This document shows positions 24,093 to 32,868 of a stretch of 64,000 nt of DNA, piece after piece. Within the stretch, counting starts at the first letter, position 1. Every line of letters begins with the position of its first letter. The notes under the pieces are model-generated. The model made no database searches, was not told the DNA's origin, and worked only from the letters and a program-made list of their open reading frames with translations. The DNA is from Spirochaetia bacterium (GTDB taxonomy: Bacteria; Spirochaetota; Spirochaetia; Treponematales; Breznakiellaceae), in NCBI GenBank assembly GCA_025997595.1, contig BNUU01000007.1, positions 1 through 64,000 of the forward strand, given 5' to 3'. Both the position numbers and the translations under genes were made by a program.

Positions 24093-24575
24093 ATGGCTTT
24101 TTGCGGAAATTGTGGAAAACAGGCTGGGGAAGGTACTCGGTTCTGCCCCTCCTGCGGAAAACCCATGGATCAGGCGGAACAGGGAAATTCCCCCGGCGCT
24201 TCCTGCCCACCGGCGGGGGAGGACAATGCCAAAGCCATGTCCATTCTCGCCTACATTATCTTCTTCGTGCCCCTGCTTGCGGGGGCGTACAAAACATCGG
24301 CGGCGGTACGTTTCCACACCAACCAGGGCACGATCCTGTTCTTTGCCAATGTGCTCCTCGCCATCGTCATAGGGATCATCTCTGCCATCCTGACCGGGGT
24401 AGCTGTCGCCGCCGGTGGTTATGGCGCTATTATGACCATCACCGCTATAGTTGGGGTTCTATGGGCGGTGTACGGCCTTGGGGTAATGGCCCTCTACATT
24501 TTGGGGATTGTTCATGCGGTAAAAGGAGAATTGAAACCTTTACCCATCATCGGTGGGATAAGCATTATTAAGTAA
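24093..24575 (+). CDS. Zinc-ribbon membrane protein (DUF4870-like)
   Basis: A 160-residue protein. An N-terminal double-CxxC zinc ribbon (FCGNCGKQAGEGTRFCPSCG) is followed by a proline/glycine linker and three to four hydrophobic segments: ILAYIIFFVPLLAG, ILFFANVLLAIVIGIISAIL, and VLWAVYGLGVMALYILGIVH. The segment AVRFHTNQGTILF is typical of DUF4870/Tic20-like membrane proteins. Zinc-ribbon fusions of this type are common in anaerobes, but the role is unknown. An ACGGAGG site precedes ATG 24093. Confidence 0.75.
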   Translation: MAFCGNCGKQAGEGTRFCPSCGKPMDQAEQGNSPGASCPPAGEDNAKAMSILAYIIFFVPLLAGAYKTSAAVRFHTNQGTILFFANVLLAIVIGIISAILTGVAVAAGGYGAIMTITAIVGVLWAVYGLGVMALYILGIVHAVKGELKPLPIIGGISIIK

Positions 24576-24646
24576 GCACGACACTCTTACCGTAGAGGTA
24601 ATTCCATAATCCAAACATAACCTAAACAAAATTTCTCATAAAACTC

Positions 24647-24687
24647 TTGACTATATATAATATGTATTATTATACAAGACATGGAGG
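24647..24687 (+). promoter_or_regulatory. Promoter and ribosome site of the YefM-like antitoxin
   Basis: TTGACT (24647-24652) is followed after 18 bp by TATACA (24671-24676). An alternative -10 TATAAT lies at 24656-24661. GGAGG at 24683-24687 is 6 nt before ATG 24694. The alternating T/A stretch could also be an autoregulatory operator, as is common for antitoxins. Confidence 0.4.
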
Positions 24688-24693
24688 CTTGCC

Positions 24694-24963
24694 ATGCTTG
24701 TAGAGACAAAACAAATGATGCCCATAACACGGCTTCAGAAAGAATTAACCCAAACGATCCGTGAATTATCGGATTCAAGGGAGGTTGTATATATATTAAA
24801 AAACAATAACATGGAAGCGGTGTTAGTATCATATCAAGAATATGAGTATTTAAAAACCCTTGAGGAAACATTTGAACGGCTTGAAATACGGAACATGACA
24901 AATGAACGGTTAAAGAAATATAACCCCAAAAAAAATATCCCATGGGACAAACTCCATTGTTAG
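24694..24963 (+). CDS. Phd/YefM-family antitoxin, orphan
   Basis: An 89-residue protein with the Phd/YefM fold signature: MMPITRLQKELTQTIRELSD, then REVVYILKNNNMEAVLVSYQ and EYEYLKTLEE. In this family the N-terminal half binds the operator and the C-terminal tail neutralises a RelE/YoeB-like toxin. No toxin gene follows: the next 25 bp lead straight into the convergent clpC stop. The tail is unusually basic (ERLKKYNPKKNIPWDKL), so it may pair with a toxin elsewhere or act as a stand-alone regulator. Confidence 0.75.
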   Translation: MLVETKQMMPITRLQKELTQTIRELSDSREVVYILKNNNMEAVLVSYQEYEYLKTLEETFERLEIRNMTNERLKKYNPKKNIPWDKLHC

Positions 24964-24988
24964 GTGAAGCCCTGGGGAATAAAAAACT

Positions 24989-27625
24989 TTACATGATCCC
25001 GGTTTTTTCCTCCAATACGGGTTCATCTGCGAATGGGCTTGCGGATACGGCAGGCATTTTCCCGGTCAGGTTTATCTTCCCCCTCCTGCCGTCGGCGGTA
25101 AAGAGGCTGCCCGCTTTCCAGGTCCCTTCCAGCATCAGCATTGACAGGGGATCCTCCAGCTCTTTCTGAATGGTGCGGCGCAGGGGGCGGCCGCCTGATT
25201 TGGGGTCCCAGCCTTTTTCAATCAGGAGCTTGCGGGCGGCGGGGAGGATGCGGAGGCTGTAGCCCTGTTCCGCAAGGCGCTCCGCCAGTTCTGCGGCCTG
25301 GAGATCAAAAATCGCCTCGATCTGTTTCATGTCCAGGGGATGGAAGACCACCACATCGTCCACCCGGTTTAAGAATTCGGGGTTAAAGAGGCGGCGGAGT
25401 TCGGAAAGGGCCTGGGACTCGATTTCCGCCATGCCCATGATCCCCTGCCCCGCGCCGAAGCCCAGCCGGCTGTCACGGGAGATTTCCCGCACACCGGCGT
25501 TGCTGGTCATGATGATCACCGTGTTGCGGAAACTCACCGCGTGGCCCAGGCTGTCCCTGAGTTCCCCCTCCTCCATCACTTGCAGGAGCAGGTTGAACAC
25601 GTCCCGGTGGGCCTTTTCGATCTCGTCGAAGAGGACCACCCGGTAGGGGTTCCGCCTGATCTTTTCGGTGAGGACGCCCCCTTCCTCATAGCCGATAAAA
25701 CCAGGGGGCGCCCCCACGAGCCGGGAGGCGTTGTGCTTCTCCATATAATCCGACATGTCGATGCGGACCAGGGCTTCCTCATTGCCGAAAAGGTATTCGG
25801 AAAGCCGCTTGGCAAGGAGGGTCTTTCCCACCCCGGTGGGCCCCAAAAAAATGAAGGAGCCCTGGGGCCGTTTGGGGCTTGAGATCCCCGAGCGGGAACG
25901 GCGGATCGCGGAGGCGATACGCCTGACCGCATCGTCCTGGCCGATCACCGACTGGTGGAGCTCCGCTTCGATGTTGAGGAGCCGCCGGGAATCCTGTTCC
26001 TCAAGGTGCATCAGGGGAATCCCCGTGGCCTCCGCCACTACCCGGCGGATATCAGCCTCGTCCACCAAAGCCCGCTCATTCCGGGAGGACCGTTCCCAGG
26101 CGAGCCTCACCGTTTCCAGCTTGCTGCGTAAATGCTGCACCCGATCCCGCACTTCGGCGGCCCGCTCATAGTCCTGGGCGGTTACCAGGGCGCCCTTTTC
26201 TTCGGTAAGGAGGAGGATTTCAGCCTCGATATCGGAAATTTCCGGGGGCACTCTGGCCCGTTCCAGCTTCCGCATGGCCCCGGCTTCATCCAGAATGTCG
26301 ATGGCCTTGTCGGGCATAAAGCGGCCGGTAAGGTAGCGCTGGGCCAGCCTGGCCGCCTGGGTTACGGCCTCGGCGGTGTAAGACACCCGGTGATGATCTT
26401 CGTACTTCTTCTGAAGGCCCTTCAAAATTGTCTGGGTATCCTCAAGGCCGGGTTCCTCAACGATGATGGACTGGAAACGCCGCTCCAGGGCGGCGTCCTT
26501 TTCAAAATGTTTGCGGTATTCGGAGAGGGTGGTTGCCCCGATGCACTGGATATCCCCCCGGGACAGGCCGGGCTTGAACATGTTGGAGGCGTCAATGGTC
26601 CCCTCCGCCCCCCCTGCCCCGATGATCGTGTGGATTTCGTCGATAAAGAGGATCACATTTCCGGCCTGGGCAAGTTCCCGCATGATCTTCTTGATCCGTT
26701 CCTCAAATTCGCCCCGGTACTTGGTACCCGCCACCACGGAGCCCAGATCCAGGGAGAGGATGCGGCGGCCCGCAAGGGCGGAGGGGACCTCGTCCCCGAC
26801 AAAAAGCTGGGCAAGTCCTTCCACGATGGCGGTTTTTCCCACACCGGGCTCCCCAACGAGGACGGGGTTGTTCTTGGTCCGCCGGGCAAGGATGCGTACC
26901 GCCCGGTTGATCTCTTTAACACGGCCCACCACGGGGTCCAGTTTCCCGGCGCGGGCAAGTTCGGTAAGGTCACGGGAATATTCGTTCAGGGTGGGGGTAA
27001 GTACCGGGTAAGCCGCAGGCCGTACCCGGGGCCCATGGGACTTATATTCCTGTTCGCGGTGCAGCACCCAGGGCTGATAGCCCCCGTCAGGGGCATCCGC
27101 CGAGGCTGTCCTTCCGGGGACATCCGCTGAGCTTGAAAATCGTTTTCCCCCTCCGGGGGAACGGTACTCCGGATCGGGGCGGGAACCCCGGTTAAAGGTG
27201 GTCTGTACCACTACCCGCAGCATATCCGTATCCACCGCCCGCGCTTTCAGATAAACCTGAACCGTGGAATTCTGTTCCCGCATGGCGGCGAAAAGGAGGT
27301 GCTCGGTTCCCAGGTAATCGCTGCCCATGTTCCGGGCTTCCTCGGTGGCGATTTCCAGCATGATCTTGGTGCGTTTTGAGGGGGGCACGTCCCCGTGAAA
27401 GGGGACGGCGGCTGCCCGGGAAAATCCGGCTTCCACAGAGAGCCTGAATTCCAGTAAATCAATGCGGAGGAACAGCAGGGCCTTACAGGCGATCCCCGCC
27501 CCTTCCTTGAGGAGGGCGATCATGATATGCTCGGGGAGCAGTTGATCGGCATTGAAACGGCGGGCCTCCTCCTGAGCGGCGGAAGAAAGAATACGCTGTA
27601 CCCGCTGGGTTAAACCTTTAAACAA
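24989..27625 (-). CDS. clpC: ATP-dependent Clp protease ATP-binding subunit ClpC
   Basis: About 878 residues; an AAA+ unfoldase that feeds proteins to ClpP. It has an N-terminal double Clp repeat ([33 protein letters not shown]), first ATPase with [17 protein letters not shown] and [14 protein letters not shown], a UVR-type segment in the middle domain ([17 protein letters not shown]), and second ATPase with [16 protein letters not shown] and [14 protein letters not shown] place the start at TTG 27625 because it gives the family-typical MFKGLTQ and has GGAGG 5 nt upstream. A TTG four codons earlier (27637) also has a ribosome site. A linker rich in Ser/Gly/Pro lies between the N-domain and first ATPase. 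It is last in a minus-strand run starting at murB. Confidence 0.93.
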   Translation of the reverse strand: MFKGLTQRVQRILSSAAQEEARRFNADQLLPEHIMIALLKEGAGIACKALLFLRIDLLEFRLSVEAGFSRAAAVPFHGDVPPSKRTKIMLEIATEEARNMGSDYLGTEHLLFAAMREQNSTVQVYLKARAVDTDMLRVVVQTTFNRGSRPDPEYRSPGGGKRFSSSADVPGRTASADAPDGGYQPWVLHREQEYKSHGPRVRPAAYPVLTPTLNEYSRDLTELARAGKLDPVVGRVKEINRAVRILARRTKNNPVLVGEPGVGKTAIVEGLAQLFVGDEVPSALAGRRILSLDLGSVVAGTKYRGEFEERIKKIMRELAQAGNVILFIDEIHTIIGAGGAEGTIDASNMFKPGLSRGDIQCIGATTLSEYRKHFEKDAALERRFQSIIVEEPGLEDTQTILKGLQKKYEDHHRVSYTAEAVTQAARLAQRYLTGRFMPDKAIDILDEAGAMRKLERARVPPEISDIEAEILLLTEEKGALVTAQDYERAAEVRDRVQHLRSKLETVRLAWERSSRNERALVDEADIRRVVAEATGIPLMHLEEQDSRRLLNIEAELHQSVIGQDDAVRRIASAIRRSRSGISSPKRPQGSFIFLGPTGVGKTLLAKRLSEYLFGNEEALVRIDMSDYMEKHNASRLVGAPPGFIGYEEGGVLTEKIRRNPYRVVLFDEIEKAHRDVFNLLLQVMEEGELRDSLGHAVSFRNTVIIMTSNAGVREISRDSRLGFGAGQGIMGMAEIESQALSELRRLFNPEFLNRVDDVVVFHPLDMKQIEAIFDLQAAELAERLAEQGYSLRILPAARKLLIEKGWDPKSGGRPLRRTIQKELEDPLSMLMLEGTWKAGSLFTADGRRGKINLTGKMPAVSASPFADEPVLEEKTGIM

Positions 27626-27686
27626 AAAGCCCTCCAAAGGAGGACGCCCCTCCTGGTTGTGAACTATTCAAACTATAGCAATATTA

Positions 27687-28226
27687 TTAAAATTGTATAA
27701 TATCCCCAATATTGATCCCCGCCCGGCTGAACCAGTCCCGGGGAACCTCTAGGGCGTAGCGCACCGAACGGCTTGACTGGACCGGGGACAGATTAAGAGG
27801 CTCCATGTCCTTTATTTCGATAATCCTGCCGTCGGAGGCGATAAAGGCGATTGACAGGGGGATAAGGGTATTTTTCATCCAGAAGGACATGACCTGATCC
27901 CGGTCAAAGATAAAAAGCATCCCCCTGCCGTCTTCCAGGTTTTTCCGGTACATGAGCCCCCGGGAGCGTTCCTGATCGGTACGGGCAAGCTCCACTTCCA
28001 TGGGCGCCGGCTCCGCGCCGGCCCGCTGGATGCTTAGATTCCGCTTTTCAAATTTGACGGCGCCCTCTTTCCCCGGCGCGCCGTAGACAAAACCGGCCGT
28101 GACAAGAAGAAGGAAGAAGAGCAGGGTCCGCGACGGACTTTTGCCTTGATTTCTTGCCTTTTTGTCCGTGTTGTTAGTGTGGTGCTGCCCATTAGGGCAG
28201 CTTGTGGTTAAATTCTTAAAAACCAT
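27687..28226 (-). CDS. DUF192-family exported protein
   Basis: About 179 residues from ATG 28226. The DUF192 core has ELARTDQERSRGLMYRKNLE, then GMLFIFDRDQVMSFWMKNTL and PLSIAFIASDGRIIEI. A hydrophobic stretch RTLLFFLLLVTAGFVYG about 30 residues in would act as signal peptide or anchor, with an unusually long hydrophilic lead. DUF192 proteins are small beta-rich exported proteins of unknown biochemical role. The start overlaps the end of the upstream secreted-protein gene by 11 bp, implying coupling. The true start could differ, as no clear ribosome site is visible. Confidence 0.8.
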   Translation of the reverse strand: MVFKNLTTSCPNGQHHTNNTDKKARNQGKSPSRTLLFFLLLVTAGFVYGAPGKEGAVKFEKRNLSIQRAGAEPAPMEVELARTDQERSRGLMYRKNLEDGRGMLFIFDRDQVMSFWMKNTLIPLSIAFIASDGRIIEIKDMEPLNLSPVQSSRSVRYALEVPRDWFSRAGINIGDIIQF

Positions 28227-28854
28227 CAAGGAATTCCTGCCGTCGGAGGATCTCCGCGGATTCAGCTGCGGCGGATTCACCGATTATCCCGTTAAATACG
28301 GTCATATCAATGTATTTTACCGTGAGGGGCCGCTCAAGGGCCAGCCGGGTAGTTTCGGTTTCCCAAACCGCCTGCTCGGGGTTTAAGAAATTGGGCTGGC
28401 CGTATTTTTCCACCAGGGAGGTAAAAACTGAATAGTGATCCACAAGGCCGCTGTTCAGGGTAAAAGCCATGATAAAGACCGACCCTTCCCGGAGCTGAAA
28501 GAAGGCCCGTTTTACAAAGGAGAAGCCCGTAATTTCCACCAGGCTCTGTTCCTGGGCAGGAAGAAAGGACACATCCCGGTCCCCCCGGAAGTTGAAGAGG
28601 ACATCGTCGGTGAGGGCCGTTTTAAGCTCATCAAGGCCCATCCCCAGGTTGATTTCCCGGAAGTTCCGGGGCAGGGCGCCGGCGGAAGCGGTGTCCTCGG
28701 CTGATGCCGCCGAAACTTCGGCGGCTGCGGCGGCTGCGGCGGGCGCAGGGGCCGCATCCTGCGCCCGGAGAGGGCCGGAAAAGAAGAGAAAACCACAAAG
28801 GATACAAAGTACACGAAGCATCTTCATTATCATATTATCGGTACGAGTACGCAT
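28216..28854 (-). CDS. Secreted protein of unknown function
   Basis: Up to 212 residues. The signal peptide is MLRVLCILCGFLFFSGPLRA, then an alanine/proline-rich stretch, then a compact domain from about residue 60: NFREINLGMGLDELKTALTD, FNFRGDRDVSFLPAQEQSLV, VEKYGQPNFLNPEQAVWE. The G-M-x-x-x-E-L-K opening and the Y-G-x-P motif are seen in small exported spirochaetal proteins that measure or bind at the periplasm, but I cannot name the family. Several in-frame ATGs (28854, 28833, 28827, 28821) are possible; the last fits the signal peptide best. A dispersed short repeat lies within the signal-peptide codons. Confidence 0.6.
   Translation of the reverse strand: MRTRTDNMIMKMLRVLCILCGFLFFSGPLRAQDAAPAPAAAAAAAEVSAASAEDTASAGALPRNFREINLGMGLDELKTALTDDVLFNFRGDRDVSFLPAQEQSLVEITGFSFVKRAFFQLREGSVFIMAFTLNSGLVDHYSVFTSLVEKYGQPNFLNPEQAVWETETTRLALERPLTVKYIDMTVFNGIIGESAAAESAEILRRQEFLDGF
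28791..28818 (+). repeat. Short dispersed repeat of the AACCACAAAG-GATACAAAG-TACACGAAG type (copy 3)
   Basis: Three modules in a row match the two modules at 4706-4727 with one extra unit between them. It lies antisense within the signal-peptide region of the secreted-protein gene, encoding part of its hydrophobic segment. Confidence 0.5.
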
Positions 28855-28870
28855 AACACGAATGGGTAAG

Positions 28871-30109
28871 TCACTTCACTTTCCTCGTTAACCGTTCCAT
28901 CTTCCGGTAATATTCGGCCTGGATAATAATTTCCGCAACATCCGTTACAAATATCCTGTCGTTTATTTCCTGGATCTTCCCGCTGCTCAGTATCTTCCAG
29001 AGCAGCGGGGCGCCTTCCCAGGGACTCAGGCCCACCATGTTGACCAGTTCTTTGGAACCAAAGTCGAAGAGGTGGGATTTGGCGGATTGGAGGCTGACCC
29101 GGTCCTTTTCAAGCTGCATAAGCAGGGCGTCGTACATCCGGCCCAGGGGCTCCGTAAGCAGGGTATTTGCAAGCTGTTTGTAGATAAGCCATATCCGATC
29201 CGCAAGGAGGGTGGTAAGCCGGGCAATAATCTGGGGCTGGGCGGCTATCATCTGCTCAAAGTTGGCGCGGTTTACCACCAGAACCTGGCAGTCATTGTAG
29301 GCCACAGCGCTGGCGGCCCGGGGCTTGGCTTCCAAAAGGGCCATTTCCCCAAAAATATCCCCTGTTCTGAGGACAGCCAGAAGCATTTCGTTATTATCCA
29401 CAATTTTTGCAATCTTCACCGAGCCTTTCTGGATGATGTAGAGCTCATCCCCCTTCTCCCCTTCGGCAAAGATCATGGACGAAGCGGGGTAGCTCCGGTT
29501 AAACTCATCGGGAGCGAAATCCGTCTTCACCGAATCCGCATAGGGGGCTATCTTCATCAACCGTTCCCGAACGGCAGGTACTTCCTTCCCCTGGGGGCAA
29601 TAATTAATATATTGCTGATAGGCATAGTAGGACTGATTGTACTGTTTCTGCCCCTCGTAATACTCACCTATCTTGAACAGGTGGGAGGGATCGCTTTCGG
29701 CGTTGTTTTTGAGGGTCAGCCGGGTAAGGGCTTCATCCAGGTAACGCATCCGTTTTGAGAACTGGAGGATGATCTTCATGGCCACCGCTTTGTTGTGCAG
29801 GATAAGCTGGGGATACTGCTCTTTCTGCACTGAAATAAGGGTAACATCGGTGAGGGCCTGGGCGGTTTCGATATGGTCATGGGAGGACATGGTGGAAACA
29901 ACGGCGAAAAAATCGCCGGGCCCCAGGATATCTCCCCCCTCTTCTTTTACTACCTCAACTTGTTTGGAAATCCGAACCTTTCCCGACCGGATAATGAAAA
30001 AACGATCCGCATTCTGGTTGCCTTCGATGGTAATATATGAATTCTTGGAAAAATTTACAAACGCAAGCTGCGGTTGCCCGAGGGGAACTGCATTGGATGT
30101 TCCAGCCAT
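28871..30109 (-). CDS. Two-domain cyclic-nucleotide-binding regulator (Crp/Fnr-like)
   Basis: A 412-residue protein with two cNMP-binding folds. The first (about residues 15-125) has SYITIEGNQNADRFFIIRSG and GDILGPGDFFAVVS. The second (about 215-330) has SMIFAEGEKGDELYIIQKGS and GDIFGEMALLEAKPRAASA, which contains a proper phosphate-binding cassette. Between them is a helical, TPR-like spacer (KIGEYYEGQKQYNQSYYAYQ). The C-terminus has a weak winged-helix-like segment (SKELVNMVGLSPWEGAPLL), so DNA binding is possible but not certain. The first domain lacks the standard cassette and may be structural. A GGAG ribosome site precedes ATG 30109. It is 54 bp downstream of murB. Confidence 0.75.
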   Translation of the reverse strand: MAGTSNAVPLGQPQLAFVNFSKNSYITIEGNQNADRFFIIRSGKVRISKQVEVVKEEGGDILGPGDFFAVVSTMSSHDHIETAQALTDVTLISVQKEQYPQLILHNKAVAMKIILQFSKRMRYLDEALTRLTLKNNAESDPSHLFKIGEYYEGQKQYNQSYYAYQQYINYCPQGKEVPAVRERLMKIAPYADSVKTDFAPDEFNRSYPASSMIFAEGEKGDELYIIQKGSVKIAKIVDNNEMLLAVLRTGDIFGEMALLEAKPRAASAVAYNDCQVLVVNRANFEQMIAAQPQIIARLTTLLADRIWLIYKQLANTLLTEPLGRMYDALLMQLEKDRVSLQSAKSHLFDFGSKELVNMVGLSPWEGAPLLWKILSSGKIQEINDRIFVTDVAEIIIQAEYYRKMERLTRKVK

Positions 30110-30163
30110 TTTAACTCCGATTTGTAGATATTTTTTCAGTATAAAGAGACAATCCGCCCCCTG

Positions 30164-31138
30164 TCAACGGCGGCAGGGCTCTTGGCCCCAATCACCTGCA
30201 AAGAGGATTTCGCTTTCCAGTTCTATCCCCAGAGCCGAGCGGACCTTTCCCCGGACCGTATCGGTCAGGCTGCGGATATCTGCGGCTGTGGCATTCCCCG
30301 TATTGATGATGATATTTCCGTGGAAGGGGGCCACCTGGGCGCCCCCTGATTGCAGGCCCCGGAGCCCCAGTTCGTCGATGATCTTCCCCGTGGGTTTTCC
30401 GAATTCCCGGTTGTTCTTGAAGACCGATCCCGCCGAGGGAAACCGGTAATGTCCCTTTTCTTTTCGATCCAGAAGGTGGGCCTCCATTTCCCGGCGTATT
30501 GCGTCAAGGGGCTTTTTTTCCAGGCGAAAACAGGCGGCGCGTATGAGTACATCCCGGTTCTGGAAGGGACTGCGTTTATAATCAAAATCTGATGGGTTAA
30601 AGGGTATGCGCTCTATAACCCGGTGTTCATTGAGAATTTCAGTTTCCATAAGCACATCGGAGATCGATTTTTCATAGCACCGGGCGTTCATCCACACCGC
30701 CCCTCCCACGGAGCCGGGCATCCCCGCCAGGAACTCAAGGCCCCCCCAGCCCTCCCCTGCCAGAGCATCTGTCAGCGCGTCTACCGCCATCCCTGCGGGA
30801 ACCTTCACACTGCCCCTATGCTCCAACTGCCCGCTGCTCACTGTTAAGGGTTCATTATACCCGGTGGTATCCAGCACTATCCCCCGGATGCCCCTGTCGC
30901 TGACCACCAGATTTGCCCCGCCCCCCAGGATAAAAACCGGGATGCCTTCGGCACGAGCCGCCCTGAGCAGCGCTGCGGCGTATTCGGTGAAACAATCCCC
31001 CCGGGGCTGCACCCAGACATCAGCGGGACCGCCGACCTTGAAGGTAGTGTGAGCGGCCATGGGCTCGTCATAGCGGAGCTGACCTGCAAAAACAGCTTCG
31101 GCATTGAGCTTTTCGATGAAGTCACGCAGGGGGGACAT
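30164..31138 (-). CDS. murB: UDP-N-acetylenolpyruvoylglucosamine reductase MurB
   Basis: A 324-residue FAD enzyme that reduces UDP-GlcNAc-enolpyruvate to UDP-MurNAc in peptidoglycan synthesis. FAD-binding motifs are AAHTTFKVGGPADVWVQP, ILGGGANLVVSD and LAGMPGSVGGAVWMNA. The catalytic serine is in PSAGSVFKNN, and the late acid is in ELESEILFAGD. It is a normal-length enzyme. ATG 31138 is chosen because it fits the family N-terminus; the open frame extends to 31213 without support. It is the likely first gene of the run murB to clpC, and divergent from the sugar locus. Confidence 0.93.
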   Translation of the reverse strand: MSPLRDFIEKLNAEAVFAGQLRYDEPMAAHTTFKVGGPADVWVQPRGDCFTEYAAALLRAARAEGIPVFILGGGANLVVSDRGIRGIVLDTTGYNEPLTVSSGQLEHRGSVKVPAGMAVDALTDALAGEGWGGLEFLAGMPGSVGGAVWMNARCYEKSISDVLMETEILNEHRVIERIPFNPSDFDYKRSPFQNRDVLIRAACFRLEKKPLDAIRREMEAHLLDRKEKGHYRFPSAGSVFKNNREFGKPTGKIIDELGLRGLQSGGAQVAPFHGNIIINTGNATAADIRSLTDTVRGKVRSALGIELESEILFAGDWGQEPCRR

Positions 31139-31229
31139 GTTTTCAAGTATAGAAGAACCGGCCCTTGATGTAAACAAAACACAGGACACCGTCCAGGGCA
31201 AAAAGTATACCATTTCAAATCATATTTTC

Positions 31230-31297
31230 AAATTTAACAATAAATGACTTTTTTTGTTAAATTTTGTTGACATGTTTGATATTAAATGTTAACATTT
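31230..31297 (+). promoter_or_regulatory. Sugar-locus promoter with two operator-like palindromes
   Basis: A perfect -35 TTGACA (31267-31272) and, 17 bp later, TAACAT (31290-31295) form the promoter. The 14-bp perfect palindrome AAATGTTAACATTT (31284-31297) covers the -10. Upstream, AAATTTAACA (31230-31239) and TGTTAAATTT (31255-31264) form a 10-bp inverted repeat. All share the half-site TGTTAA. The likely binder is the DeoR-family regulator encoded in the same locus. Confidence 0.55.
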
Positions 31298-31323
31298 TAC
31301 AAACAACGAATCATGGAGGAAAT

Positions 31324-32793
31324 ATGGCTGCTTATAATTTTGTTTCCTGTGATTGCGGTAACAGTTCTATAAGAGTAACTCTCTGTGTTTTCGATGGATC
31401 CAGGGTTGAAACTATGCCGATTCTGCAGGAACCCAACGATATGTACAAGCGGGGAGAGTACTTTTACTGGGACATCAGACGGATCTTTGCCATTCTCAAA
31501 AAAGGCCTCAAACTTGCGGCAGCCCGGGTGGACCGGATTCATTCCATAGGGATATGTACCTGGGGAGTGGATTTTGCCCTTTTTGACGAGAAGGGTATCA
31601 TGGTGGCGGACCCCATGGCTTATCGTAATACCATCGGCAAAGAAGAAATGGATAAACTTTCGCCAGAAGAACAGGCGGCCATGTTTTACCGTACCGGTAT
31701 CCTGTCGGATAAAATCAACTCGGTGTTCATGATCAAGGGGATAGAATCCAAAACGCCCGGCGCACTTCAGGGGAAGAAACTCCTCATGATCCCCGATATC
31801 CTAACCTACTTTTTTACCCGCCGGCTCTGTAACGAGGTGTCGGAGGCCAGTACCACCCAACTGTTGGATGTCCGTTCCATGACTTACAGTGCCGAACAGT
31901 GCAAGGTCATGGGGATCGATATGGATCTGTTCCCGCCTATTGCGGAACACGGGACCAGCCTGGGGAATATCCTGCCGGAAATCAGGGAAGAAATCGGGGT
32001 GAACTACGATATCCCCGTGATCTGTGTTCCTTCCCATGACACCGCCAGCGCTGTACTGGGAGCCCCCGTTCAAGACGAGACCTTTGCCTTTGTCAGCGCC
32101 GGTACTTGGGCACTGATCGGACTCCATTGCAGGAAGCCCGTGATCGACGAAAATGTCCTGCGCCAAGGTTTTACCAATGAAGTGGGCGGTTTTGGCCGTA
32201 TAACCCTGCTGAAGAATTCTACGGGCATGTTTATCCTTCAGAAACTTCGGGCGGATTATATCGCAGAAAACAAACAGGAAATTTCCTGGGATAATTTTGA
32301 AAACCTGGCGGTTGCCTGGGGCGGGAGCCCTCTCTTGTTTGATGTGAACGCCCCGGATTTTTTCAACCCCTCCAGTATGCGGGAGGCGATTGGGAACTAC
32401 CTCCTGCGGAGAAACCAGTTGACGGGTTTGGCCGAATGGCCCGCAATCGTATCTTCGGCGATCCTGTCCTTGGCGGTCAGTTTTGCCGCCGGCCTTGAGG
32501 GGGTCAGAGAGATTGGTGGGTTCGATTTTTCCCGTGTAGTGATTGTGGGAGGAGGCGCCCGCAGCAAACGGCTCAACCAACTGGTGGCGGACATTTCCGG
32601 CCTTGAGGTGGTGTGCTGCGGTATGGAATGCAGCATCATCGGGAATGCGCTGGCCCAGGCAGCCTTTGCTTGCAGGCTGGGGTTTGGGGATCTGCGCCGT
32701 ATCGCTGCCGCCTCCCTTTCAACGTCTGTCTATTCGCCCCAGGAGGATAAGAATTCGCTTCTGGAAAAGCTGCGGATCCTGAAGGATATCTAA
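31324..32793 (+). CDS. FGGY-family carbohydrate kinase, rhamnulokinase-like
   Basis: A 489-residue sugar kinase with the two-domain actin-like fold. Near the N-terminus is SCDCGNSSIRVTLC (phosphate loop). SIGICTWGVDFALFDEKG matches the rhamnulokinase branch. FVSAGTWALIG and VVIVGGGARSKRLNQLVADI are the adenosine-site motifs. Product phosphorylation at C1 of a ketose would feed the aldolase encoded next. L-rhamnulose or L-fuculose are the likeliest substrates, but no isomerase is present in the window, so the sugar is not proven. ATG 31324 has GGAGG 4 nt upstream. It is the first gene after the operator-promoter region. Confidence 0.85.
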   Translation: MAAYNFVSCDCGNSSIRVTLCVFDGSRVETMPILQEPNDMYKRGEYFYWDIRRIFAILKKGLKLAAARVDRIHSIGICTWGVDFALFDEKGIMVADPMAYRNTIGKEEMDKLSPEEQAAMFYRTGILSDKINSVFMIKGIESKTPGALQGKKLLMIPDILTYFFTRRLCNEVSEASTTQLLDVRSMTYSAEQCKVMGIDMDLFPPIAEHGTSLGNILPEIREEIGVNYDIPVICVPSHDTASAVLGAPVQDETFAFVSAGTWALIGLHCRKPVIDENVLRQGFTNEVGGFGRITLLKNSTGMFILQKLRADYIAENKQEISWDNFENLAVAWGGSPLLFDVNAPDFFNPSSMREAIGNYLLRRNQLTGLAEWPAIVSSAILSLAVSFAAGLEGVREIGGFDFSRVVIVGGGARSKRLNQLVADISGLEVVCCGMECSIIGNALAQAAFACRLGFGDLRRIAAASLSTSVYSPQEDKNSLLEKLRILKDI

Positions 32794-32868
32794 TCCGGTA
32801 ATGTCCGCCTGGGATTTTTTTAATTTTGTCGGCCTTTAGCTGACTTTGTATCATAGGAGGAGAGCAAC

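Noticed and set aside
24942-25169. Possible toxin gene after the YefM-like antitoxin
   Set aside because: The frame is antisense to clpC and its peptide does not resemble a RelE or YoeB toxin.
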